Assembly: GCA_030429955.1 (NCBI GenBank)
Contig: JAUIGO010000001.1
Span: forward strand, 62,001 to 126,000
Direction: 5' to 3'
DNA from: Bacteroidia bacterium
GTDB taxonomy: Bacteria > Bacteroidota > Bacteroidia > Flavobacteriales > Flavobacteriaceae
DNA length: 64,000 nt
How positions within the stretch are numbered: position 1 is the stretch's first letter; every line of letters begins with the position of its first letter. The position numbers were made by a program, and so were the translations under genes. Below, piece after piece: positions 18,794 to 27,767 of this stretch. The notes below the pieces were generated by a model. The model made no database searches, was not told the DNA's origin, and was given only the letters and a program-made list of their open reading frames with translations.

Positions 18794-19210
18794 ATGAAAA
18801 AAACACTTTTAATCTTAATCACAATTACAGCTTTTATAGCCTGTAAAAATGAAGCTAAGTCAGAGCCAAATGAAGAAGCTACTGATGTATCTCAACAAAG
18901 AACAGAAAAACAAAGTGATGGTTTAACACTGCTTAAAGGCGAGTTTATTTATTACGCTGATGCTGCTGTTTTGCAAACACATAAGCAAATGTACGCTGTT
19001 GTAATAGATGAAAAAATGCATGAGTTGGATGACATGGCACAACCATTTAAAAAAGAAGCGACCGATTTTGTTCAAGTTGAAATTAGAGGAAAAATAACAC
19101 CAAAACCTGAAAAAGAAGAAGGTTGGCCTTATCGTGTTGAAATAAAAGAAATATTAAATGTACAAGCTGCAAAGGAAAGCAGCGATATTGTAAAATTAGG
19201 AACTGAATAA
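18794..19210 (+). CDS. Lipoprotein inside the suf operon, possible NlpE-type OB domain
   Basis: 138 residues with signal MKKTLLILITITAFIAC (lipidated Cys17) and a Glu/Gln-rich linker. The globular part begins LLKGEFIYYADAAVL and contains FVQVEIRGKITPKPEKEEGW. This pattern recalls the 'ADAA' domain found in proteobacterial NlpE/META-type envelope-stress lipoproteins, where it is followed by a Cys and a ValXLeuGluGlyArg-like strand; here the Cys is absent. The match is by eye only. The stop is 1 nt before the sufC start, so translation is coupled to the Fe-S genes, although an exported lipoprotein has no known part in SUF assembly. Confidence 0.75.
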   Translation: MKKTLLILITITAFIACKNEAKSEPNEEATDVSQQRTEKQSDGLTLLKGEFIYYADAAVLQTHKQMYAVVIDEKMHELDDMAQPFKKEATDFVQVEIRGKITPKPEKEEGWPYRVEIKEILNVQAAKESSDIVKLGTE

Positions 19211-19211
19211 T

Positions 19212-19964
19212 ATGTTACAAATAAAAGATCTGCACGCAAGTGTTGAAGACAAAACAATTTTAAGAGGTATTAATCTTGAAGTGAAAGCTGGTGAAGTTCA
19301 TGCCATAATGGGACCTAATGGTTCTGGAAAAAGCACATTGGCATCAGTGATTGCAGGAAAAGAAGAATATGAAATTACTAAAGGAGATATCCTTTTTGAA
19401 GGTGAAAACATTGATGAATTAGCAGCTGAAGAGCGTGCGCATAAAGGGATCTTTATGTCGTTTCAATATCCTGTAGAAATTCCTGGAGTTAGCGTCACTA
19501 ACTTCATGAAAACTGCAATAAACGAAACTCGTAAAGCTAAAGGCCTTGAAGATATGCCAGCAAATGAAATGCTAAAACTCATTCGTGAAAAATCGGAACT
19601 GTTGGAAATTGACAGAAAGTTTTTGTCACGTTCGTTAAATCAAGGGTTTTCTGGTGGCGAAAAGAAACGTAACGAGATTTTCCAGATGGCCATGTTAGAG
19701 CCAAAACTTGCCATTCTTGATGAAACAGATTCAGGTTTGGATATCGATGCTTTGCGAATAGTTGCCAATGGTGTAAACAAACTTAAAAGCAAGGATAATG
19801 CAGTTATAGTAATTACGCACTATCAGCGTTTGTTAGATTATATTGTTCCTGATTTTGTACATGTATTGCACAACGGAAGAATTGTAAAATCTGGACCAAA
19901 AGAACTAGCTCATGAGCTAGAAGAAAAAGGATACGACTGGATTAAAGAAGAAGTAAACGCATAA
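19212..19964 (+). CDS. sufC: Fe-S assembly ATPase SufC
   Basis: 250 residues. An ABC-type ATPase that drives the SufB-SufD scaffold in the cytoplasm; it has no membrane partner. Walker A is GPNGSGKST (35-43), the signature is SGGEKKRNEIFQM, and Walker B is LAILDETDSGLD. The signature KKRNE is the SufC form. The start codon lies 1 nt after the preceding lipoprotein stop. Confidence 0.97.
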   Translation: MLQIKDLHASVEDKTILRGINLEVKAGEVHAIMGPNGSGKSTLASVIAGKEEYEITKGDILFEGENIDELAAEERAHKGIFMSFQYPVEIPGVSVTNFMKTAINETRKAKGLEDMPANEMLKLIREKSELLEIDRKFLSRSLNQGFSGGEKKRNEIFQMAMLEPKLAILDETDSGLDIDALRIVANGVNKLKSKDNAVIVITHYQRLLDYIVPDFVHVLHNGRIVKSGPKELAHELEEKGYDWIKEEVNA

Positions 19965-20007
19965 TTTAGTAACCAGTCAAAAGTTGGCAGTAAGCAGTTA
20001 TATAGCT

Positions 20008-20035
20008 GAAGACTAAAGACTGAAGACTGAAGACT
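20008..20035. repeat. Tandem heptamer repeat between sufC and sufD
   Basis: Four consecutive 7-mers (GAAGACT, AAAGACT, GAAGACT, GAAGACT) fill 20008-20035 just before the sufD ATG at 20043. Upstream, the stretch AGTTGGCAGTAAGCAGT (about 19982-19998) is a similarly low-complexity sequence. Confidence 0.7.
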
Positions 20036-20042
20036 TAAAACA

Positions 20043-21356
20043 ATGGATTTAAAAGAAAAATTAGTTTCCTCATTTATGGCATTCGAAAACCAAGTGGATG
20101 TTGATTCTTATGTTCATGGTATTAGAACAGAGGCGATTAAAACATTTGAAACTACTGGTTTTCCTACTAAAAAAGAGGAAGCTTGGAAATATACATCGCT
20201 TAATAAAATACTAAAACAAGACTACAGTGTTTTCCCTAAGCAAGAAAATAGTATTGAGTACAGAGATGTAAAAAAATATCTTATTCACGATATTGATACC
20301 TATAAGATTATTTTTATTGATGGTAAATATTCCTCGCATTTATCTGAAACCACTCACGATGGTATTGATGTTTGCTTGATGTCTGCTGCTTTATCTAAAC
20401 CAAAATACAGATTGGTTATAGAAAACTATTTCAATAAAGCTGCCACAAATGATAGTCTTTCATCTTTAAATACCGCTTTCTCAAGTGAAGGTGCTTTTAT
20501 TCATATTCCTAAAAACAAATTGGTTGAAAAACCAATTCAGATAGTTCATTTTTCAACAGGAAATGAATCTGCTTTAATGCTGCAGCCTCGTAACTTAATT
20601 GTGGTTGATGAAAATTCTCATGTGCAAATTATTGAGCGCCATCAAAGTTTAACTGAGAACTCAGTGCTGACCAATTCAGTTACTGAAGTGTTTGCCAACA
20701 AACGCGCTATTATTGATTATTATAAAATTCAGAACGACAATCAAAAGGCATCTTTAATTGACAATACCTTCATAAAACAAAAGCAAGAAAGTCATGCGTC
20801 TGTGCACACCTTTACTTTTGGTGGAAATTTAACCAGAAATAATCTGAATTTCTATCAGCATGGTGAACGCATTGATTCTACCTTAAAAGGGGTTACTATT
20901 ATTGGCGACAAACAACATGTGGACCATAATACTTTAGTGCATCATATTGAACCTAATTGTGAAAGTCATCAAGATTACAAAGGCATTTTTGATGATAATG
21001 CAACTGGTGTTTTTAATGGTAAAGTTGTTGTTGAAAAAGAGGCTCAAAAAACCAATGCATTCCAAGCCAATAATAATATTTTAGTGAGTGATAAATCTTC
21101 AATAAATACGAAGCCTCAACTAGAAATTTTTGCTGATGATGTAAAATGTTCTCATGGTTGTACCATTGGACAATTGGATGAAGATGCTTTATTCTATATG
21201 AAAACTAGAGGCATTCCTGAAAAAGAAGCTAAAGCTTTACTGATGTATGCCTTTGCCAATAATGTTTTGGAAAGCGTAAAAATTCCTGAAATAAAAGCGA
21301 GAATCACAAAGCTGATTGCAACCAAACTAGGTGTCAATATTGGGTTTAACCTTTAA
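20043..21356 (+). CDS. sufD: Fe-S cluster assembly protein SufD
   Basis: 437 residues. SufD pairs with SufB in the SufBC2D scaffold and is needed for iron entry. It shows N-terminal FPTKKEEAWKYTSLNKIL, the beta-helix region, and the C-terminal KCSHGCTIGQLDEDALFYMKTRGI typical of SufB/SufD. The gene is 78 nt after sufC, with a repeat in the gap, and 13 nt before sufS. Confidence 0.96.
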   Translation: MDLKEKLVSSFMAFENQVDVDSYVHGIRTEAIKTFETTGFPTKKEEAWKYTSLNKILKQDYSVFPKQENSIEYRDVKKYLIHDIDTYKIIFIDGKYSSHLSETTHDGIDVCLMSAALSKPKYRLVIENYFNKAATNDSLSSLNTAFSSEGAFIHIPKNKLVEKPIQIVHFSTGNESALMLQPRNLIVVDENSHVQIIERHQSLTENSVLTNSVTEVFANKRAIIDYYKIQNDNQKASLIDNTFIKQKQESHASVHTFTFGGNLTRNNLNFYQHGERIDSTLKGVTIIGDKQHVDHNTLVHHIEPNCESHQDYKGIFDDNATGVFNGKVVVEKEAQKTNAFQANNNILVSDKSSINTKPQLEIFADDVKCSHGCTIGQLDEDALFYMKTRGIPEKEAKALLMYAFANNVLESVKIPEIKARITKLIATKLGVNIGFNL

Positions 21357-21369
21357 AAAAACAGACCGC

Positions 21370-22584
21370 ATGTTTAACGTTGAAAACATACGTCAAGATT
21401 TTCCTATTCTTTCACGCAAAGTCAACGGTCAACCTCTTGTGTATTTTGATAATGCAGCAACATCTCAAACACCTCAGCAAGTCATTGATGTTATTGTAGA
21501 TTATTATTCAAATTACAACGCTAACATCCACAGAGGTGTGCATAGTTTAAGTCAAGAAGCTACTGATAAATACGAAGCTGCTAGGCATAAAATTCAGCAT
21601 CATTTTAATGCTGAAAAAGCACATGAAATCATCTTAACTTCTGGGACAACTCATGGCATTAACCTTGTTGCTAGTGGGTTTACTTCTCTTTTAAGTGCAA
21701 GTGATGAGATTATTGTATCAGCTTTAGAGCATCATAGTAATATTGTGCCTTGGCAAATGTTATGCGAAAAAACTGGAGCTACATTAAAAGTGATTCCAAT
21801 GAATGATGAAGGCGAATTGGTCATGAGTGCTTTTGATGAGTTGCTTTCAGATAACACAAAATTGGTATTTGTAAATCATATTTCAAACGCTTTAGGAACC
21901 ATAAATCCTATTGAAGATATTATTAAAAAGGCACATCAAGTTGGGGCAGCTGTATTGATTGATGGAGCGCAAGCTTGTCCTCATATTAAACCAGATGTTC
22001 AGGCTTTGGATGTTGATTTTTATGTGGCATCAGCACATAAAATGTGTGGTCCAACTGGAGTTGGAATGCTTTATGGAAAGGAAAAATGGCTAAATAAATT
22101 ACCTCCTTATCAAGGTGGTGGCGAGATGATAGCAGAGGTCACGTTTGAAAAAACAACGTATGCCGATTTACCTCATAAGTTTGAAGCAGGAACACCAAAC
22201 ATTTGTGGAGGTATTGCTTTTGGAGCAGCAATTGATTATTTAAATAGTATAGGATTTGATACTATAGCTCGTTATGAAAACGAATTGTTGGATTATGCTA
22301 CAAAACAACTTCTAACCATTGAAGGATTAAAAATTTACGGCACGTCACAACATAAAACATCTGTGATATCTTTCAATATTGGCACAATTCATCCTTATGA
22401 TATTGGTACTATTGTTGATAAACTTGGTATTGCAGTTAGAACTGGTCATCATTGTGCCCAACCCATTATGGATTATTACAAAATACCAGGAACCATAAGA
22501 GCATCTTTTGCGTTTTATAACACAAAAGCCGAAATTGATAAATTAGTTAATGCATTAAAAAAAGCGATAGAAATGTTGTCTTAA
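21370..22584 (+). CDS. sufS: Cysteine desulfurase SufS
   Basis: 404 residues from the ATG at 21370; the upstream extension (MSILGLTFKKTDR) overlaps sufD and is rejected. A PLP enzyme that removes sulfur from cysteine for cluster assembly. The PLP lysine is Lys224 (SAHKMCGPTG), the catalytic cysteine is Cys362 in RTGHHCAQPI, and the group II pattern with SALEHHSN is clear. Operates with SufE encoded three genes later. Confidence 0.96.
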   Translation: MFNVENIRQDFPILSRKVNGQPLVYFDNAATSQTPQQVIDVIVDYYSNYNANIHRGVHSLSQEATDKYEAARHKIQHHFNAEKAHEIILTSGTTHGINLVASGFTSLLSASDEIIVSALEHHSNIVPWQMLCEKTGATLKVIPMNDEGELVMSAFDELLSDNTKLVFVNHISNALGTINPIEDIIKKAHQVGAAVLIDGAQACPHIKPDVQALDVDFYVASAHKMCGPTGVGMLYGKEKWLNKLPPYQGGGEMIAEVTFEKTTYADLPHKFEAGTPNICGGIAFGAAIDYLNSIGFDTIARYENELLDYATKQLLTIEGLKIYGTSQHKTSVISFNIGTIHPYDIGTIVDKLGIAVRTGHHCAQPIMDYYKIPGTIRASFAFYNTKAEIDKLVNALKKAIEMLS

Positions 22585-22603
22585 TACATAAAAAATAAAT
22601 ATT

Positions 22604-23017
22604 ATGAATTTTAAAAAATTTAATTTCCTATTTACTTTAACACTTATTTTATTTGCCTCTTGTGCTAACAATGATGAGTCTAAAACACTTGAAGGAAATT
22701 GGGAAGTTACATCCATAAAAGAGATGTCTAGTTTTGAAGTGCCTCCAAATTTTTTAATCAATTTAGAAACTAAGAAAATTACAGGATTTTCAGGCTGTAA
22801 TCGTTTTTTTGGAACCATTACAACTCAAGGCAATGATTTATCTTTTAGTCAAATGGGAGGAACAAAAATGGCTTGCCCAGATTTTACAGTTGAAAACTTA
22901 TTTATTACAACAATTCCAGAAGTACAGTCATTTTCATTTAAAGATAATACATTGCAATTCAAGTCTGAAGCTGATGAAGTGATCATGACCATGAAACCTA
23001 TTGATAAAAAAGAGTAA
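22604..23017 (+). CDS. META domain lipoprotein inside the suf operon
   Basis: 137 residues with type II signal ending LILFASC (Cys20). The rest is a single META domain: LEGNWEVTSIKE, ITGFSGCNRFFGTI, MGGTKMACPDF. This is the HslJ-type fold, associated in other bacteria with envelope or heat stress and with novobiocin resistance (HslJ). It sits 19 nt after sufS and 28 nt before sufE, so it is co-transcribed with the Fe-S genes. No biochemical role is known for it in SUF. It is the second lipoprotein embedded in this operon. Confidence 0.88.
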   Translation: MNFKKFNFLFTLTLILFASCANNDESKTLEGNWEVTSIKEMSSFEVPPNFLINLETKKITGFSGCNRFFGTITTQGNDLSFSQMGGTKMACPDFTVENLFITTIPEVQSFSFKDNTLQFKSEADEVIMTMKPIDKKE

Positions 23018-23045
23018 CTTTTTCAATTAATATAAATAAAAAAAC

Positions 23046-23468
23046 GTGACTATTAAAGAGATACAAGAAGAAATTATTGATGAGTTTGCCATGTTTGACG
23101 ACTGGATGCAACGCTATGAATACATGATTGAATTAGGAAAATCATTACCTTTAATAGATGAACAATACAAAACCGATGATAACTTAATAAAAGGCTGTCA
23201 AAGTAAAGTTTGGGTTCACGCTGAACTGAAAGACAACAAAATTGTGTTTACTGCTGATAGTGATGCAATCATTACAAAAGGAATTGTTGCCATTTTAATT
23301 AGAGTGTTTTCCAATCAGTATCCAAAAGATATTATTGAAGCCAACACAGATTTTATTGACGACATTGGTTTAAAAGAGCATTTATCGCCAACTAGAGCCA
23401 ATGGTTTAGTAAGTATGATAAAGCAAATAAAAATGTATGCCATTGCATACCAAACACAACTTAATTAG
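23046..23468 (+). CDS. sufE: Sulfur acceptor protein SufE
   Basis: 140 residues, starting at a GTG at 23046. SufE takes the persulfide from SufS and passes it to SufB. The acceptor is Cys51 in LIKGCQSKVW; FDDWMQRYEYMIELGKSLP at the N-terminus is typical. The GTG is favoured because it gives the conserved N-terminal helix; no in-frame ATG precedes it. Confidence 0.95.
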   Translation: MTIKEIQEEIIDEFAMFDDWMQRYEYMIELGKSLPLIDEQYKTDDNLIKGCQSKVWVHAELKDNKIVFTADSDAIITKGIVAILIRVFSNQYPKDIIEANTDFIDDIGLKEHLSPTRANGLVSMIKQIKMYAIAYQTQLN

Positions 23469-23506
23469 CGAGTCGTTTGCCGTTAATTTGTAAACTATCA
23501 ATACAA

Positions 23507-23535
23507 CTAAACAACAAACAGCTAAACAACAAACA
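23507..23535. repeat. Two-copy 15-nt tandem repeat before sufT
   Basis: CTAAACAACAAACAG (23507-23521) is followed at once by CTAAACAACAAACAA (23522-23536), in the 74-nt gap between sufE and sufT. Confidence 0.65.
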
Positions 23536-23542
23536 ACAGATT

Positions 23543-23869
23543 ATGAGCACAACAGAAATAGATACAAATGCATTAGGCGAAAAAATTGTTCGCGTATTAA
23601 AAACCATTTTTGATCCAGAAATCCCTGTGGATATTTATGAATTAGGATTGATTTACGACGTCTTCGTTAATGAAGATTACGAAGTTAAAATTTTAATGAC
23701 CTTAACCACACCAAATTGTCCTGTGGCAGAAACACTTCCGCTTGAAGTTGAAGAAAAAGTGAAGTCTATTAACGAGGTAAAAACAGCCGAAGTTGAGATT
23801 ACGTTTGATCCACCTTGGAGTCAAGACTTAATGAGTGAAGAAGCAAAACTGGAATTGGGAATGCTTTAA
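23543..23869 (+). CDS. sufT: Fe-S assembly factor SufT (DUF59/MIP18 family)
   Basis: 108 residues from the ATG at 23543; the 22 residues read before it (MPLICKLSIQLNN...) come from repeat DNA and are rejected. DUF59 proteins help maturation of Fe-S proteins. Conserved elements are TIFDPEIPVDIYELGLIYDV and LTTPNCPVAETLP with Cys59, and the end TFDPPWSQDLMSEEAKLELGML. Placement at the end of a suf operon is a common arrangement. Confidence 0.93.
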   Translation: MSTTEIDTNALGEKIVRVLKTIFDPEIPVDIYELGLIYDVFVNEDYEVKILMTLTTPNCPVAETLPLEVEEKVKSINEVKTAEVEITFDPPWSQDLMSEEAKLELGML

Positions 23870-23875
23870 TCATCT

Positions 23876-24388
23876 ATGTCAGACGAAATCATAAATCGCG
23901 TAGCGAACAGCAAACTGGTCACCATAGATTTGGAAGATTATTATCCGAAAGGAGAGCGAGTACTGTTTGATATCAAAGATTGGTTGTTGGAAGGCTTGGT
24001 ATTGCGTGAAAAAGATTTTAGACAACACGCTAGTGAGCATAATTGGCAGCAATACGAAAACAGTTATGTGGCTTTAACGTGTTCAACAGATGCCATTGTT
24101 CCTGCTTGGGCTTATATGTTGTTGTCAACTTATTTAGAACCTTATGCTGCAAAAATAGTCATAGGTGATTTGACCACTTTAGAGACTTCTATTTATCAAC
24201 ATATTATTCATCAATTAGATGTTTCTGAATTTCAAGATAAGCCAATCATCATAAAAGGCTGTTCAAACAAACCCATTCCAGATAATGCTTATATTCAATT
24301 GACAACCAAATTAAAGCCCATTGCAAAATCTATCATGTATGGTGAAGCCTGTTCTTCAGTGCCACTTTATAAAAAGCCAAAAACATAA
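23876..24388 (+). CDS. DUF2480 family protein
   Basis: 170 residues, cytoplasmic. The start MSDEIINRVANSKLVTIDLEDYYPKGER and the cysteine-bearing segments LTCSTDAIVPAWAYMLL, IIKGCSNKP and YGEACSSVPLYK fit DUF2480, a Bacteroidota family commonly found next to suf genes. It follows sufT by 6 nt and is the last tightly packed operon gene. The three conserved Cys could be Fe-S related, but that is inference; no biochemical function is known to me. Confidence 0.85.
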   Translation: MSDEIINRVANSKLVTIDLEDYYPKGERVLFDIKDWLLEGLVLREKDFRQHASEHNWQQYENSYVALTCSTDAIVPAWAYMLLSTYLEPYAAKIVIGDLTTLETSIYQHIIHQLDVSEFQDKPIIIKGCSNKPIPDNAYIQLTTKLKPIAKSIMYGEACSSVPLYKKPKT

Positions 24389-24407
24389 ATAATTGTGACT
24401 TAAACAT

Positions 24408-24415
24408 TATTTTTG
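24408..24415 (+). promoter_or_regulatory. -7 box for the DUF3078 gene
   Basis: TATTTTTG matches TAnnTTTG, 45 nt before the ATG at 24461. It suggests the DUF3078 gene is transcribed separately from the suf operon. Confidence 0.45.
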
Positions 24416-24460
24416 TGTCTTAAAAACTATATTATCTACAAAAACAATAAACTTTAAAAA

Positions 24461-25399
24461 ATGAAGAAATTACTTTTATTAAGCGTTTTCTTTTGTGGTA
24501 TCGCTTTTTCGCAAGCGCAAACTAAAGAGGAATTACAAACACAAAAAGCTGAAAAACAAGCTGAAGCAGATGCAGCTCAAGCTGAAGCCAATGCTATCCA
24601 AGCAAAAATTGATGCTTTACCAGGATGGAGAATTGGTGCCTTTGGTACTATTGGTGGAAGTTTATCAAATTTCAACAATTGGTATTCACAAGGAGCTCCT
24701 AATAATTCATCTGGGAATATTGGTTTTACCGTTAATGCTTATGCAAACTTAATTGAAGATAAATTTTTCTGGAGAAACGCTTTATCTACCAACTTAAACT
24801 GGGTAAAATTAGATAATAAAGACACGGATTTGGATGATGATGATTTTAACCCAACAACAGATGTGTTTAATCTATCATCACTTTATGGTAGAAAATTAAG
24901 TGAGAAGTTTGCCATTTCTGGTTTAGCAGAATATAGAACAACACTTCTTAATAATTTTAATGATCCTGGTTATTTAGATGTTGGTGTTGGTGCAACTTGG
25001 ACACCAATTGAGAATCTAATAGTTGTAATTCACCCTTTAAACTACAACTTCGTTTTTGCTGATAATGATGCTATTTTTGAATCATCGTTAGGTGCTAAAA
25101 TTATGGCAGATTATACACGACAAATAGGTGCTGTAAATTTTAAATCTAACTTATCCATGTTTCAAAGTTACAAATCTGCAGATTTATCAAACTGGACTTG
25201 GACCAACTCTTTTGGATATACCTTATGGAAAATGATTGGTGTTGGTTTTGATTTTGGTTTAAGAAGCAATAAACAAGAAGCTCTTAATTATGCACTAGGT
25301 CAATTTGACCCATTAAGTGGTGATGACGAACCTACTTTTGGCAATGTTGACAACGATTTACAAACGTATTGGACATTAGGTTTAAGCTATAAGTTTTAA
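24461..25399 (+). CDS. DUF3078 outer-membrane beta-barrel protein
   Basis: 312 residues with signal peptide MKKLLLLSVFFCGIAFSQAQ. Residues 21-52 are an Ala/Gln/Glu-rich coiled-coil-like stretch (KAEKQAEADAAQAEANAIQA). The rest is a barrel of alternating strands with the DUF3078 signature GGSLSNFNNWYSQGAPNN and ALSTNLNWVKLDNKD, ending WTLGLSYKF with a terminal Phe. The family is Bacteroidota-specific, function unknown. It has its own -7 box and is closed by a bidirectional terminator. Confidence 0.88.
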   Translation: MKKLLLLSVFFCGIAFSQAQTKEELQTQKAEKQAEADAAQAEANAIQAKIDALPGWRIGAFGTIGGSLSNFNNWYSQGAPNNSSGNIGFTVNAYANLIEDKFFWRNALSTNLNWVKLDNKDTDLDDDDFNPTTDVFNLSSLYGRKLSEKFAISGLAEYRTTLLNNFNDPGYLDVGVGATWTPIENLIVVIHPLNYNFVFADNDAIFESSLGAKIMADYTRQIGAVNFKSNLSMFQSYKSADLSNWTWTNSFGYTLWKMIGVGFDFGLRSNKQEALNYALGQFDPLSGDDEPTFGNVDNDLQTYWTLGLSYKF

Positions 25400-25416
25400 A
25401 CCCTTATGAATACTAT

Positions 25417-25447
25417 AAAAAACGCACCTTAATGAGGTGCGTTTTTT
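25417..25447. terminator. Bidirectional terminator between DUF3078 and PBP genes
   Basis: A perfect 13-bp stem (25417-25429 with 25435-25447, AAAAAACGCACCT/AGGTGCGTTTTTT) and 5-nt loop. It has T runs on both strands and overlaps the stop codon of the minus-strand PBP gene. Confidence 0.88.
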
Positions 25448-27693
25448 TGTTTAAACTTTCTTTCTGTTTTCTTATTACCAAATAACCTTTTTAAGAAACC
25501 GTCGCGTTTTTCAGGATTGCAGTCTAAGTCTTCCAAAACTTTGCTCGCAGGTTTTTCAAAGTGGCTTTTAGTAATTGCGTTGTAATTTGCGTCAGAATTC
25601 AATTTTTGATAGAATTTAGCAAAAATAGGCAACGCTGAATTGGCACCTTGACCCATGGCTGTTGTTTTAAATCCAATATTGTAATTGTCGTTCCCTACCC
25701 AATTAACGGTTACCAAATTAGGTGTTACACCAACAAACCAGCCATCTTTGTTGTCCTGAGTGGTGCCTGTTTTACCTGCAATTTCATTTTTTAGCTGATA
25801 CATAGTCCTTAACCTAGATGCTGTGCCTTTGTTAATTGTAGATTTCATCATTTCCAACAGCACTTGCCTTGTGTAGTCACTATACGCTTTTGTTTGTGCT
25901 ACTTTTGGTTCAAATGAAGCTATTACATTTCCGTTTTTATCTTCAATTTTTGTAATGCAATAGGGTATCACAGCTTTGCTGTTGTTAACAAAGCTAGCGT
26001 AGGCTCCTGCCAACTCTTTAAGACCGATTTCGGCAACACCAAGAGCTAAAGAAGGTTCATTTGGAAGTGATTTGTTAATCCCTGTTTTTTTTGCTAGTGT
26101 TAACACATTATCAATTCCAACTTCATTTATTACCTTAACCGCAATAGTATTGACAGACTCGCTCAAAGCACGTTCTAAGTTATAATTGATGAACGGATCT
26201 TCTTCCTCTTTTCCTGAGTTTGTTGGTGTCCAACCATTATAATTGGTATAGGTGACTGCTTTTGGCGAAAAATAAGTACAAGGTTTCATACCATTTTCAA
26301 TGGCTGTTGTAAATACAAAAGGCTTAAAGGTGGATCCTACTTGACGCTCGCTTTGTGAGACGTGGTCATATTTAAAATAACGGTAATCAATGCCACCTAT
26401 ATAACTTCTTATGGCTCCTGAATTTGGTTCAATTGCAATCATTCCAGTATTCAAAAATTTCAAGTAGTGCTGAAGACTGTCTTTAAGCGATACGTTTTTG
26501 GTAATGTTCCCAGACCAATCAAACAGTTCCATATCCTGTTTTACTAATAGTTTTTGTTCTATTTCTTTGTCGGTCAAGCCTGCTTTTTTATAGCTTTTAT
26601 AAATGGGCAATTCTTTTATGACTTTATCAACAAGTGCTTGGTTTTTAATCCAAGGCGCATTCTTACCATGCGATTTTTCAAAAGCTTTTTGCAAATCAAT
26701 GAGGTGTTCTTTCATGGCTTCTTCAGCTAGGGTTTGCATAGTGTAATCTAAAGTTGTGTGCACAATAAGTCCATCGTTATACAAATCATAAGGGTCTCCA
26801 TTCTCTTTTTTGTGACCCTCTAATAAAGCAGCAAGTTCTTTTTTTACCTGAACCCTAAAATAAGGCGCAATTCCCAAGTCGTGATTAAAGGATTGATAAT
26901 CTAATTTCAAGTCCTCTTGCATAATTTGTTGCGCAGTCTCTTGATCTAAATAATTATACTTTACCATTTGATTGATAACGACATTTCTTCTTGACTTGCT
27001 TCGTTCCAAGTACAATCTTGGATTATAACTGTTGTTGGCCTTTAAAGTTCCAACAAGTGTTGCTGCTTCAGATAAGGTTAAAGCTGATGCCGATTTGTTG
27101 AAAAACTTTTGTGAAGCACTTTCAATACCATACGTGTTATCTGGGAAAGGAACTGAATTGAGGTACAGCACAAGAATCTCCTTTTTTGAATAAACACCTT
27201 CAATGCGCTTGGCAATAATAGATTCTTTGAATTTATTGATGAACATGCCTAAAACCAAATAATCCTTCCTGCCGAACAAATTCTTGGACAATTGCAAGGT
27301 AATGGTACTTCCGCCTCCAGAGGATTTATCCTGCAAAATCATGTTCTTGAAAAACACACGAAGCAAGCTTATGTTATCTACACCTTTGTGTTCATAAAAA
27401 CGCGCGTCTTCAGTTGCAATTAAAGCATCAATAAGGTGTTGTGGGAAATCGTTATACGTTAATGGCTGTCTATCGTAGATATAATATTTGCCTATTAACT
27501 TTTCGTCTTTGTCGAGTAGTTGGGTCGCTTCGGCCTGTTTTAGTGAACTTAGCTCTAACTTTGTTGGTATTTTCCCAAAAACACCAAAATACACAAGCAT
27601 GTATAGTCCGATAAAAAAGAATGAAATTCCGGCGATACCAACCAAAAACCATCTGACCCATTTTCTTTTCAACAGTAATAATATCTTTTGCAT
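25429..27693 (-). CDS. Class A penicillin-binding protein (PBP1A-like transglycosylase/transpeptidase)
   Basis: 754 residues, one N-terminal TM segment (about 14-38), then periplasmic. The GT51 domain has Glu95 in ATEDARFYEHKGVD, with GGGSTITLQLSKNLF and ILVLYLNSVPFPDNTYGIE. The transpeptidase has Ser454 in the SxxK motif GSTFK, SVN (Ser513, Asn515) and KTGT with Lys641. All catalytic motifs are present. It polymerises and cross-links peptidoglycan. It lies downstream of hflX (intergenic gap 74 nt). Confidence 0.95.
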   Translation of the reverse strand: MQKILLLLKRKWVRWFLVGIAGISFFFIGLYMLVYFGVFGKIPTKLELSSLKQAEATQLLDKDEKLIGKYYIYDRQPLTYNDFPQHLIDALIATEDARFYEHKGVDNISLLRVFFKNMILQDKSSGGGSTITLQLSKNLFGRKDYLVLGMFINKFKESIIAKRIEGVYSKKEILVLYLNSVPFPDNTYGIESASQKFFNKSASALTLSEAATLVGTLKANNSYNPRLYLERSKSRRNVVINQMVKYNYLDQETAQQIMQEDLKLDYQSFNHDLGIAPYFRVQVKKELAALLEGHKKENGDPYDLYNDGLIVHTTLDYTMQTLAEEAMKEHLIDLQKAFEKSHGKNAPWIKNQALVDKVIKELPIYKSYKKAGLTDKEIEQKLLVKQDMELFDWSGNITKNVSLKDSLQHYLKFLNTGMIAIEPNSGAIRSYIGGIDYRYFKYDHVSQSERQVGSTFKPFVFTTAIENGMKPCTYFSPKAVTYTNYNGWTPTNSGKEEEDPFINYNLERALSESVNTIAVKVINEVGIDNVLTLAKKTGINKSLPNEPSLALGVAEIGLKELAGAYASFVNNSKAVIPYCITKIEDKNGNVIASFEPKVAQTKAYSDYTRQVLLEMMKSTINKGTASRLRTMYQLKNEIAGKTGTTQDNKDGWFVGVTPNLVTVNWVGNDNYNIGFKTTAMGQGANSALPIFAKFYQKLNSDANYNAITKSHFEKPASKVLEDLDCNPEKRDGFLKRLFGNKKTERKFKQKNAPH

Positions 27694-27767
27694 AGTCTTG
27701 ATATTTGTAACGTGAAAAGTTTGTAATTATTAGTTGCGTCAACAAGTATCTTAAAAAATAATTAATT

